From Thermoplasmata archaeon (GTDB lineage Archaea; Thermoplasmatota; Thermoplasmata; Thermoplasmatales; Thermoplasmataceae), in the NCBI GenBank assembly GCA_021826785.1, contig JAKAYN010000005.1:1-12863 (forward strand): a stretch of 12,863 bases of DNA, in the 5' to 3' direction. Below are positions 7,228-12,863 of the stretch, piece after piece. A program made the position numbers and the translations under genes. Every line of letters starts with the position of its first letter. Within the stretch, counting starts at the first letter, position 1. Below the pieces are notes generated by a model, which did not search any database, was not told where the DNA came from, and worked only from the letters and a program-made list of their open reading frames with translations.

Positions 7228-8680
7228 ATCTCGTTTCCGATTTGTTTACATCTATTTCCCTGGATGCACTTTTAACACCAAGCAGTGGATTTTCCTCGAA
7301 CATCTCTGTTATATCCTCCACGGATTTACCCTTTGTTACAGGCATTATAATAAAGAACGTTATAAATGCTATAACTGAAAGAATACCAAAGATGAGCATC
7401 GAGTATCCTATACCTATAGTTTTATCCATGTATGGGAATATTTCTATGATTGCAAAGTTTGATATCCAGTCAACAAAAGCAATTAATGATGCGAATAAAC
7501 CACGGTAACTTGTTGGGAAGTACTCACCTTGTATTATCCAACCAGTCCCACCAACACCAAAGGCAAAGAATATTATAAAACCTGCAAAGCCTATTAAAAG
7601 TCCTATCGAGATATGCATTAGGTACAGTATTGTTCCAACGAAATCGAAGAATGCCATACCAGCGTAACCCATAAGTGCAAGTGATCTCCTTCCGTATGTA
7701 TCTATTAATTTAAAGCCTATATAGGTTGCAAGCACGTTAATAACGGCTAGTATTGCAGATGCACCTATGGCATATACAGTTGAGTATATACCGGAAACGC
7801 TTGGAAACAAATGTAGATCGTGTATAATAAACGGGCCATAATAAAATGGCACATTTATTCCTGTGATCTGCTGAAACATCATGAACAGGGCTACTATAAC
7901 AAAGGCCCTTTTTATACCTGTGGTTTCTTTTATTCTTATTTCAGTTGATTTAAGATAGTTGTATGTATTCATTAGTTGTTCCTTTGTGGCATCTATACCA
8001 AACTTCTTTAGTGAGGTAATTGCATTTTCAAATTTCCTATGCAGTATCAGCCATCTTGGGGATTCTGGCATGTAAATCCTGAATGCAAGTCCAATTAATG
8101 ATGGTATTGCTGCAACTCCGAGAAGGATTCTCCAGTCCACGACATATGCAAGGCCAGGCGCAACAAAGAAGACAAGCATACCTATTAGATAAGCACCAAG
8201 TATACCTATTGTTATCATCCACTGTTGCAGTATCGATAACTGACCACGCTTTTCCTTTGGTGCATACTCAGCTATATAAGCTGTTGCTATTGCAGAATCT
8301 GCACCAACGGCTATGCCTATAAATGTCCTGGAAATTATTAACATAATTATATCTATGCTAAGACCTGAAAGTATGGCGCCTATTGAGTATATGAGTGCAT
8401 CTGCAATTAATAAATACTTTCTGCCGTATTTATCTGTTAACGCTGCGGCTATTAAAGCACCGACAGCGGCACCAAGAGATGCACCTGAAACAAGGTAACC
8501 TGTGATAAAAGGATTAAGATGCGGTGAGTAAAAAGGTATAAACTGAAGATCCGTACCTATATTTGATGTGTCATAACCGAACAGGAAACCGCCAATTGTT
8601 GCAAGCACCGTTACGGCCCAGTAAAACCTGCCTGTGTTCCTGCTATTTAACTGTTTTATTATAGGGTCTATGGTATCCAT
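7226..8680 (-). CDS. MFS sugar porter family transporter
   Basis: A 12-helix proton-coupled sugar or polyol uptake protein, 484 residues from the chosen start. Sugar porter signatures are GGFLFGYDTSNIG in helix 1 (about 30-42), DKYGRK in the helix 2-3 loop (83-88), PESPRWL (205-211), QQITGINVPFYYGP in helix 7, DTYGRR in the helix 8-9 loop, and a terminal PVTKGKSVEDI in place of PETKGKSLEEI. The substrate cannot be read from sequence. A longer reading from Met at 8740 adds 20 residues and would overlap queC. I prefer ATG 8680, because TTTTTAAATA at 8703-8712 sits exactly where a leaderless promoter should. Confidence 0.92.
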   Translation of the reverse strand: MDTIDPIIKQLNSRNTGRFYWAVTVLATIGGFLFGYDTSNIGTDLQFIPFYSPHLNPFITGYLVSGASLGAAVGALIAAALTDKYGRKYLLIADALIYSIGAILSGLSIDIIMLIISRTFIGIAVGADSAIATAYIAEYAPKEKRGQLSILQQWMITIGILGAYLIGMLVFFVAPGLAYVVDWRILLGVAAIPSLIGLAFRIYMPESPRWLILHRKFENAITSLKKFGIDATKEQLMNTYNYLKSTEIRIKETTGIKRAFVIVALFMMFQQITGINVPFYYGPFIIHDLHLFPSVSGIYSTVYAIGASAILAVINVLATYIGFKLIDTYGRRSLALMGYAGMAFFDFVGTILYLMHISIGLLIGFAGFIIFFAFGVGGTGWIIQGEYFPTSYRGLFASLIAFVDWISNFAIIEIFPYMDKTIGIGYSMLIFGILSVIAFITFFIIMPVTKGKSVEDITEMFEENPLLGVKSASREIDVNKSETR

Positions 8681-8702
8681 ATTTCTTAAAATTGAAGTAA
8701 AA

Positions 8703-8712
8703 TATTTAAAAA
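8703..8712 (-). promoter_or_regulatory. TATA box of the sugar transporter (decides its start)
   Basis: The minus strand reads TTTTTAAATA, centred about 27 bases before the ATG at 8680. It would lie inside the coding region if the ATG at 8740 were used, which argues for the shorter protein. Confidence 0.6.
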
Positions 8713-8726
8713 TTTTCAAAAACCAG

Positions 8727-9452
8727 TTAAAATTTATCAAAATGTTTATTTTCCATGTATTTTTTATAAAAGTCAGGATACGCCTCGTACTCTATATCAT
8801 CAAAATCTTTTGCCTCCATAAAACCTTTTAATCTTAATAAACATGAATCGCATTTTCCACATGCCTTTTCACGCCCATTGTAGCATGACCATGTTAAATT
8901 GTATGGTACATTTAGCTTTCTTCCAAGCTTTATTATATCGGACTTTGTTAAATACTGCAATGGCACATTTATTTTTATTCCATTTTTAAGACCTGTAACG
9001 GTTCCAAGCGATAAAGCTTCCTCCATCTTATTAAAATATTCTGGCCTGCAGTCTGGATATCCTGAATAATCAATGGCGTTTGCACCTATAAATATCTCAT
9101 TTGCATTAAATGTTTCTGCATATGCAGCCGCTATGCTTAGAAATATTGTGTTTCTTGCAGGCACATATGTCACTGGTATATCATTCCCTATACTTTCAAT
9201 ATTGTTCTGAGGCACATCTATATTATCTGTTAGTGCAGAGTGCCCTATGGATCTTAAATCAATTTTTACTATCTTTAAATTAAGATTATAATAATCGCAT
9301 ATCTTTTTGGAGCTCTCAAGTTCTTTTTTATGTCTCTGACCGTAATCAAATGATATTGGAAATACTTCGTAACCATTGTTTATGGCATATGCAAGCACTG
9401 TTGATGAGTCTAATCCGCCTGATAAAAGGCAAACGGCTTTCTTCATGCCCAT
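8727..9452 (-). CDS. queC: 7-cyano-7-deazaguanine (preQ0) synthase
   Basis: ATP-dependent conversion of 7-carboxy-7-deazaguanine to preQ0. In archaea preQ0 feeds archaeosine at tRNA position 15. At 241 residues it is standard. The PP-loop SGGLDSS (11-17) binds ATP. DYGQRH (36-41), VPARNTIF (97-104) and DYSGYPDCRPEY (128-139) are family signatures. Zinc ligands are Cys190, Cys198, Cys201 and Cys204 in the pattern CYNGREKACGKCDSC. The start is ATG 9452 or ATG 9446 (MKKAV), two codons apart. It follows cyoE by 27 bases, with an A/T box in the gap, and is probably transcribed on its own. No queD, queE or tgt gene is in the window. Confidence 0.96.
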   Translation of the reverse strand: MGMKKAVCLLSGGLDSSTVLAYAINNGYEVFPISFDYGQRHKKELESSKKICDYYNLNLKIVKIDLRSIGHSALTDNIDVPQNNIESIGNDIPVTYVPARNTIFLSIAAAYAETFNANEIFIGANAIDYSGYPDCRPEYFNKMEEALSLGTVTGLKNGIKINVPLQYLTKSDIIKLGRKLNVPYNLTWSCYNGREKACGKCDSCLLRLKGFMEAKDFDDIEYEAYPDFYKKYMENKHFDKF

Positions 9453-9471
9453 GTATAAAAATATTGTATTT

Positions 9472-9481
9472 ATTTATTTTT
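9472..9481 (-). promoter_or_regulatory. TATA-like box of queC
   Basis: The minus strand reads AAAAATAAAT, about 25 bases before the queC ATG, overlapping the last bases of cyoE. There is no Shine-Dalgarno sequence, so a leaderless start is likely. Confidence 0.4.
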
Positions 9482-10349
9482 AAAATTTTACAAGTATTAG
9501 CATTATGCCTATCAAAAGTATTAGCATATACATGTTAGAAAAATGAAATGCACTTTTGAAATCTTTTTTATTATAGTTGTTTATGATTGGCTTTATAACA
9601 TAGTATAGCAGAAGTGAATCCATTATAGCTGCCATTGGAATGTATATTAAACCAACGTGTATTTCCTTTATAAATACCGGTAAAAGAGAGTACAAAACAA
9701 GTATTATTGTATTTACCATAATCCAAAATTCAGTTCTTTTTATTCCAACCACTGCTGGTAGCATTGGTATGTTTGACCTTTTATAATCATCAACGTTGTT
9801 TATTGATAGATTCCAGAAATGTGTTGGCGTCCACATAAAGACCAAAAAAGCTATAAACAATGATGTCGCAGAAACGGAATCTGTTATTGAGGCCCAGCCA
9901 GCAAGCGCTGGAAAGCTTCCAGCTATACCGCCTATAACAATGTTTAATGATGTGCGTCTCTTAAGTATTATAGTATATAATAAAACGTAGCTTGCAAATC
10001 CACAAAGTATGAAAATTGCTGTAATGGCATTTAAAAATACATAGCTAACGGCAAATGATAATATTATCATCGCAAGTGCAGTTCCAAAGAATATTGTTCT
10101 TGTTTCTGAATTAAGTATCTGTGATCTTGATGATGTCCTTTTCATTTTTGGATCTATATCCATGTCATATATATTATTGAATATACTTGCTGACATTGAT
10201 GCCAATGTTCCGGTTATCAATAATATTAAAAGCGCATAGAGATGATTCGTGCTTCCAGGCACCGCCAGAAATGCCGCTAAAGCCACGATATCAATTAAAA
10301 TCGTTATTTCAAGCTTTGTAATCTTCGTTATCTGAAACATCATAGACAT
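9480..10349 (-). CDS. cyoE: Protoheme IX farnesyltransferase (heme o synthase)
   Basis: UbiA-family membrane prenyltransferase that adds a farnesyl-type chain to heme b to make heme o, the cofactor or precursor for heme-copper oxidases. It has 289 residues and about 8-9 helices. The first Asp-rich motif is NNIYDMDID (Asn58, Asp62, Asp66) and the second is DDYKRSNIPMLP (about 187-198). KRRTSLNIVIGGIAGSFPALAGW and TPTHFWNLSI are also family-typical. The start at ATG 10349 is chosen because GGGTGA lies five bases upstream. A GTG reading at 10358 would start inside that ribosome-binding site. It lies 34 bases after coxB on the same strand. No heme a synthase is visible here. Confidence 0.95.
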   Translation of the reverse strand: MSMMFQITKITKLEITILIDIVALAAFLAVPGSTNHLYALLILLITGTLASMSASIFNNIYDMDIDPKMKRTSSRSQILNSETRTIFFGTALAMIILSFAVSYVFLNAITAIFILCGFASYVLLYTIILKRRTSLNIVIGGIAGSFPALAGWASITDSVSATSLFIAFLVFMWTPTHFWNLSINNVDDYKRSNIPMLPAVVGIKRTEFWIMVNTIILVLYSLLPVFIKEIHVGLIYIPMAAIMDSLLLYYVIKPIINNYNKKDFKSAFHFSNMYMLILLIGIMLILVKF

Positions 10350-10354
10350 TTTAA

Positions 10355-10360
10355 TCACCC
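10355..10360 (-). promoter_or_regulatory. Shine-Dalgarno GGGTGA of cyoE
   Basis: GGGTGA precedes ATG 10349 by five bases. It marks cyoE as a leadered or operon-internal gene. The sequence between coxB and this site is T-rich on the minus strand (T6 and T5 runs), which may allow partial termination. Confidence 0.65.
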
Positions 10361-10383
10361 AAAAATAAAGATAAAAAATTAAT

Positions 10384-11202
10384 TTAATCGCCGGCTGATG
10401 GCGGTGTTGGTGTTATACCACCGTCGTATTTGTTGCCACCGTATGAGTGGTATATTCCAAAGAAGTCAAACGTTTGGTTCATTTCACCTGGCTTCTGCTG
10501 TGATTCCCATTTCTCCCACTGTTTTAAAGGTATAACTGCAACAGGGCCTCTCATGTGTGCATGACCAAGGCCGCAGAGTTCAACGCACTCAAAGTAATAA
10601 AGGCCTGGCGTTGTTATGTTGGTCCATATGAAGTTATAATGACCTGGGAACGCATCGACTTTGGTTACATTGATTAGATAGAATGAATGCATCACATCCA
10701 CGCTTGTAACGTTAAACTGTATTGGCGTATCGGCTGGAAGCACTGCAAAGTGCCTTGTTGATGATCCATTTGGATATATAAATATCCACTGCCACTGGTA
10801 TCCGATGACATCTATGTAAAGGTAATGATGGTTATCAGTAGGTGCACTTGGTGCCGCCCCTGCAACCCTAACACCATAAGCAGGTGGCAGATCATATACC
10901 ATCAATGATAGCAGTATTAATACAACAAAGAGCACAAAGACCTTAAATAATGTCTTGTTACCGCGCTCTATTGCCTCTATTCTTCCAGGCCTCATATCAT
11001 CTTCGTGCTCTTCAGGAACCTTCTTTACATGGTCCCAGTTTCTTATAAACACGTATATGTACCAGAAGGCAAAGCCTGCACCTATGACTATGCCAGGAAG
11101 TATATAGGCTAAGAATATCGATGTAATTAGATCTCCACTTATCGAACCTTTAGGTATTAAATGGTACACATCCGGTGTTATTCCAAATATTAAACCACTC
11201 AT
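10384..11202 (-). CDS. coxB: Cytochrome c oxidase-type subunit II with CuA site
   Basis: Receives electrons at a binuclear CuA centre and passes them to subunit I. It has 272 residues. Two N-terminal helices (about 27-52 and 84-103) anchor an outward cupredoxin domain. GYQWQWIFIYP (134-144) is the conserved aromatic stretch. CuA ligands are all present: His172 (DVMHSF), Cys206, Glu208, Cys210, His214 and Met217 in CVELCGLGHAHM. The intact CuA implies a cytochrome c oxidase-like enzyme rather than a quinol oxidase; here sulfocyanin is the obvious donor. The C-terminus is a Gly/Pro-rich tail. GAGGTGA supports ATG 11202. It lies 9 bases after the sulfocyanin stop. Confidence 0.96.
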   Translation of the reverse strand: MSGLIFGITPDVYHLIPKGSISGDLITSIFLAYILPGIVIGAGFAFWYIYVFIRNWDHVKKVPEEHEDDMRPGRIEAIERGNKTLFKVFVLFVVLILLSLMVYDLPPAYGVRVAGAAPSAPTDNHHYLYIDVIGYQWQWIFIYPNGSSTRHFAVLPADTPIQFNVTSVDVMHSFYLINVTKVDAFPGHYNFIWTNITTPGLYYFECVELCGLGHAHMRGPVAVIPLKQWEKWESQQKPGEMNQTFDFFGIYHSYGGNKYDGGITPTPPSAGD

Positions 11203-11206
11203 TTTT

Positions 11207-11213
11207 TCACCTC
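11207..11213 (-). promoter_or_regulatory. Shine-Dalgarno GAGGTGA of coxB, overlapping the sulfocyanin stop
   Basis: The minus strand reads TGAGGTGA then AAAA then ATG. The TGA stop of sulfocyanin supplies the first bases of the ribosome-binding site, which indicates tight translational coupling. Confidence 0.75.
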
Positions 11214-11823
11214 ATTTTATTGTATAATATGGCTTTGTTATAGACGTGCTGACTATTACATATATGTACATACCAGCCTCTGCGTGTGTTGTTAAGCCAC
11301 AAACCAACCAATATTTTCCTGGCTCTGTGTTGTTCCACCATATTGACCTTGAATGCGGTGTGTTGCCATACCATATTGGTAAAATTACACCCGTACTGTT
11401 TATAACCTTTTGAACGTGGACACTTGTGTGCGCCCATATCGGGCCTCTTGCCCACTGTGATGAGTAAGGCAACTCTATTTTAAGTGTGTGTGGCTTCACT
11501 TCATAATTTGTTAGTGTTAGCTTAACATTTATATGTGCAGGTAAATATATTGTCATTGCACCATAGGATGTGCCATTAAAGTTAAATGGATAGGCATTTG
11601 GATGCCCATCACCAACGCCCCAGTTACATAGTTGTATATATGCAGTTGGATCACTGCCTGTTGCATTATATGCTATGTATCCATCTGATACCTTCTGACC
11701 ATCCGACATAACTGTATTCATTGGGTGATACAAGGCAACTGTAAGCCCAAATGCGGCTATTAGTACTATGGCAACGATTAAAACTGCTATTGCAGCTTTT
11801 TTTAAATTGCTTATGAGAACCAC
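11212..11823 (-). CDS. soxE: Sulfocyanin, membrane-anchored blue copper protein
   Basis: One-electron carrier on the outer face of the membrane, expected to donate to the oxidase CuA. From GTG 11823 it has 203 residues. There is a positively charged start (NLKK), a single hydrophobic anchor (about 10-31), then an outside cupredoxin domain. Type 1 copper ligands are visible: His112 (VKPHTLKI), Cys175, His180 and Met185 in CGLTTHAEAGM, the spacing known for sulfocyanins and rusticyanin-like proteins. Several Asn sequons fit an exported protein. The start is uncertain. GTG 11823 overlaps the ribosome-binding site, while ATA 11814 is ideally placed after GGAGGTG. Longer forms from upstream Met codons would run deep into the previous gene. 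Sulfocyanins serve respiration, including iron oxidation, in related acidophiles. Confidence 0.9.
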   Translation of the reverse strand: MVLISNLKKAAIAVLIVAIVLIAAFGLTVALYHPMNTVMSDGQKVSDGYIAYNATGSDPTAYIQLCNWGVGDGHPNAYPFNFNGTSYGAMTIYLPAHINVKLTLTNYEVKPHTLKIELPYSSQWARGPIWAHTSVHVQKVINSTGVILPIWYGNTPHSRSIWWNNTEPGKYWLVCGLTTHAEAGMYIYVIVSTSITKPYYTIK

Positions 11824-12032
11824 CTCCCCATAAAGACATTCATGAAGAGCCAGATTGAGAACCATATTGCTATGATTATAATTGCCATGGCATATGGATT
11901 CTTCCATATGCCAATTTCTCTGTATTCTATGTCATCCTCGTCAAGGTATTCGTCTATGTTTTCCTCAACGTACTTTACATTCTCTATATTTTTATTAACA
12001 TTTTCAACACTTATATTGTTATTCTCTGTCAT
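11811..12032 (-). CDS. Small acidic one-helix membrane protein in the oxidase operon
   Basis: A 73-residue protein I cannot assign to a named family. Residues 1-20 are Asn/Val-rich and residues 23-40 strongly acidic (EENIDEYLDEDD). Residues 47-68 form one hydrophobic helix rich in Ile and Trp, ending MGRWFS. Size, topology and position resemble the accessory one-helix subunits of bacterial and archaeal oxidases, so a structural subunit is my inference. A good Shine-Dalgarno sequence (GAGGTGATAAA-ATG) shows it is translated. It lies 9 bases after the subunit I/III-type gene. Its TAA stop overlaps the probable sulfocyanin start region. Confidence 0.8.
   Translation of the reverse strand: MTENNNISVENVNKNIENVKYVEENIDEYLDEDDIEYREIGIWKNPYAMAIIIIAIWFSIWLFMNVFMGRWFS
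11821..11827 (-). promoter_or_regulatory. Shine-Dalgarno GGAGGTG ahead of sulfocyanin
   Basis: GGAGGTG is followed by six bases and then ATA (11814-11812), not ATG. Its strength and spacing point to initiation at or near 11814. The in-frame GTG at 11823-11821 lies within the site itself. Confidence 0.65.
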
Positions 12033-12036
12033 TTTA

Positions 12037-12043
12037 TCACCTC
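12037..12043 (-). promoter_or_regulatory. Shine-Dalgarno GAGGTGA of the 73-residue protein, overlapping the upstream stop
   Basis: The minus strand reads TGAGGTGA-TAAA-ATG. The TGA is the stop of the subunit I/III-type gene. This is the same design as the sulfocyanin/coxB junction. Confidence 0.75.
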
Positions 12044-12863
12044 AAACAAATATATATCCTATACCTGTAAACACAGCTGTTAGGAATATCATTGCAAGGA
12101 ACCACATTGCTATATCTATGCCCGTGGCTGTTCTCCCCCAGAGAACCCTGTCACGTTTTGTAACCTGAACTGCATATTTTATAAGAACTGCAACTATTGC
12201 AATCATGAAGGCTATTTGTACAAATGTTATTATGTAATACATTGCTGATGCTGGGTTACTGTGAACCGATGAGAAGTTCAATAAAGAATATGGCGATAAG
12301 TACAGTAGTGATACTATTGTTGTTATTATGAATATGACAGACATTATTATTGATACAACTATGTTTATACTGCTCTTTGTCCTGCTCTTTGATACTGCTC
12401 CTCTAAGGGCAAACCACATGAACAGTGCAGCAAGGCCTATTGCAACTATTGATATGATTAGATATACTGTTGAGGTTGATGGGAAGAACCATGTAACAGG
12501 ATCTGGTTTGTAACCACCTGAGACATACGGTGATACTGACTGGAGCTTTAACCATTCGACCACACCGAATAGTGTTGCAATAAAGATCATGTTTCCTGCA
12601 AGGAACATTAGCATGCCAAGCCTCATGTTGTTTAAGCCCTTCATAACAGGCTCGTCCTTGAATGTTGGTGATATCGTTGGCACCCTTATCTTGTAGTCAT
12701 CGTATAGCCAGCCTATACCTCCCCAGGCAAATACTGCTATGCCAACTGCTATTATTACAAATCCAAGGTATCTGTATAATGCTCCAAAGGCGTATGGTGC
12801 ATACCCCATTAATGCCACAACGGCGCCAAATATACCTATGAATGATCCTATTGTTAATAATAA
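12042..12863 (-). CDS. Heme-copper oxidase, C-terminal part with subunit III-like helices (probable I+III fusion), partial
   Basis: The frame stays open to the window edge, giving 273 residues with a stop at 12042. The GTG at 12818 is therefore probably internal and the true start lies outside. About seven hydrophobic helices are present. The first two may be the end of subunit I. The next part resembles cytochrome oxidase subunit III: MRLGMLMFLAGNMIFIATLFG corresponds to helix 3, followed by PDPVTWFFPSTSTVYLI, where subunit III has a Pro/Trp-rich loop and helix 4. The usual Glu of helix 3 (SE or ASE) is Asn here, at codon 12591-12593. I see no subunit I heme or CuB ligand motifs in this part. 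A SoxM-like I+III fusion is the best reading; a stand-alone subunit III is the alternative. Confidence 0.75.
   Translation of the reverse strand, partial: LLLTIGSFIGIFGAVVALMGYAPYAFGALYRYLGFVIIAVGIAVFAWGGIGWLYDDYKIRVPTISPTFKDEPVMKGLNNMRLGMLMFLAGNMIFIATLFGVVEWLKLQSVSPYVSGGYKPDPVTWFFPSTSTVYLIISIVAIGLAALFMWFALRGAVSKSRTKSSINIVVSIIMSVIFIITTIVSLLYLSPYSLLNFSSVHSNPASAMYYIITFVQIAFMIAIVAVLIKYAVQVTKRDRVLWGRTATGIDIAMWFLAMIFLTAVFTGIGYIFV

Noticed and set aside
8083..8322. Plus-strand frame rich in Gln/Leu inside the transporter gene
   Set aside because: It is a complementary-strand shadow of a membrane protein gene with no translation signal.
10356..10358. GTG as the cyoE start
   Set aside because: This GTG is part of the GGGTGA ribosome-binding site of the ATG at 10349.
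11207..11455. Minus-strand frame overlapping sulfocyanin in another phase
   Set aside because: The sulfocyanin frame carries the copper ligands and export signal; this one shows no family features.
11842..12168. Plus-strand 108-codon frame across the small-protein gene
   Set aside because: It is antisense to two genes with good Shine-Dalgarno sites and shows no recognisable protein features.
12816..12818. GTG at 12818 as the start of a 258-residue stand-alone protein
   Set aside because: The same frame continues as a hydrophobic helix to the window edge and no ribosome-binding site precedes the GTG, so the gene is more likely cut by the window.

Overview
The window looks like chromosome from an AT-rich, aerobic, acidophilic archaeon of the order Thermoplasmatales, near Picrophilus, Ferroplasma or Acidiplasma. 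This rests on four things: an archaeal PCNA; short TATA-like boxes about 26 bases before start codons (leaderless genes); GGTGA ribosome-binding sites inside operons; and sulfocyanin next to a heme-copper oxidase. I cannot name the species from sequence alone.

Layout. Bases 1-73 are a tRNA-Arg(CCU) lacking its first two bases. It converges with PCNA (82-819, minus) and glutamate dehydrogenase (886-2133, minus). An AT-rich gap (2134-2636) follows; it holds an 11-base inverted repeat and one weak 40-codon ORF. Next comes a surface- or lipid-chemistry island. A radical SAM/SPASM protein (2637-3647, minus) diverges from a two-gene plus-strand operon (3753-6298). The first gene of that operon is a GtrA-type membrane protein carrying the decayed stump of a family-2 glycosyltransferase. 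The second is a multi-membrane-pass, GT-C-like protein with an outside domain. Its end overlaps the end of hemB (6237-7196, minus) by 62 bases. Upstream of hemB on the minus strand lie an MFS sugar porter (7226-8680) and queC (8727-9452).

From 9480 to the right edge the minus strand carries an aerobic respiratory cluster. In transcription order it runs: the end of an oxidase subunit I/III-type protein, a 73-residue acidic one-helix protein, sulfocyanin, cytochrome oxidase subunit II with an intact CuA site, and heme o synthase (cyoE/ctaB). Junctions are tight: two stop codons merge into the next gene's Shine-Dalgarno sequence. Together these genes would take electrons through a blue copper protein to a CuA/heme-copper oxidase and make the special heme it needs. 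HemB supplies the tetrapyrrole pathway.

Most of the window is ordinary core metabolism. The points most worth checking are the vestigial glycosyltransferase fused to GtrA, the apparently non-standard start of the sulfocyanin gene (an ATAA junction where ATGA would be expected), the uncharacterised small protein in the oxidase operon, the missing conserved Glu in the subunit III-like region, and the radical SAM/GtrA/GT-C island.
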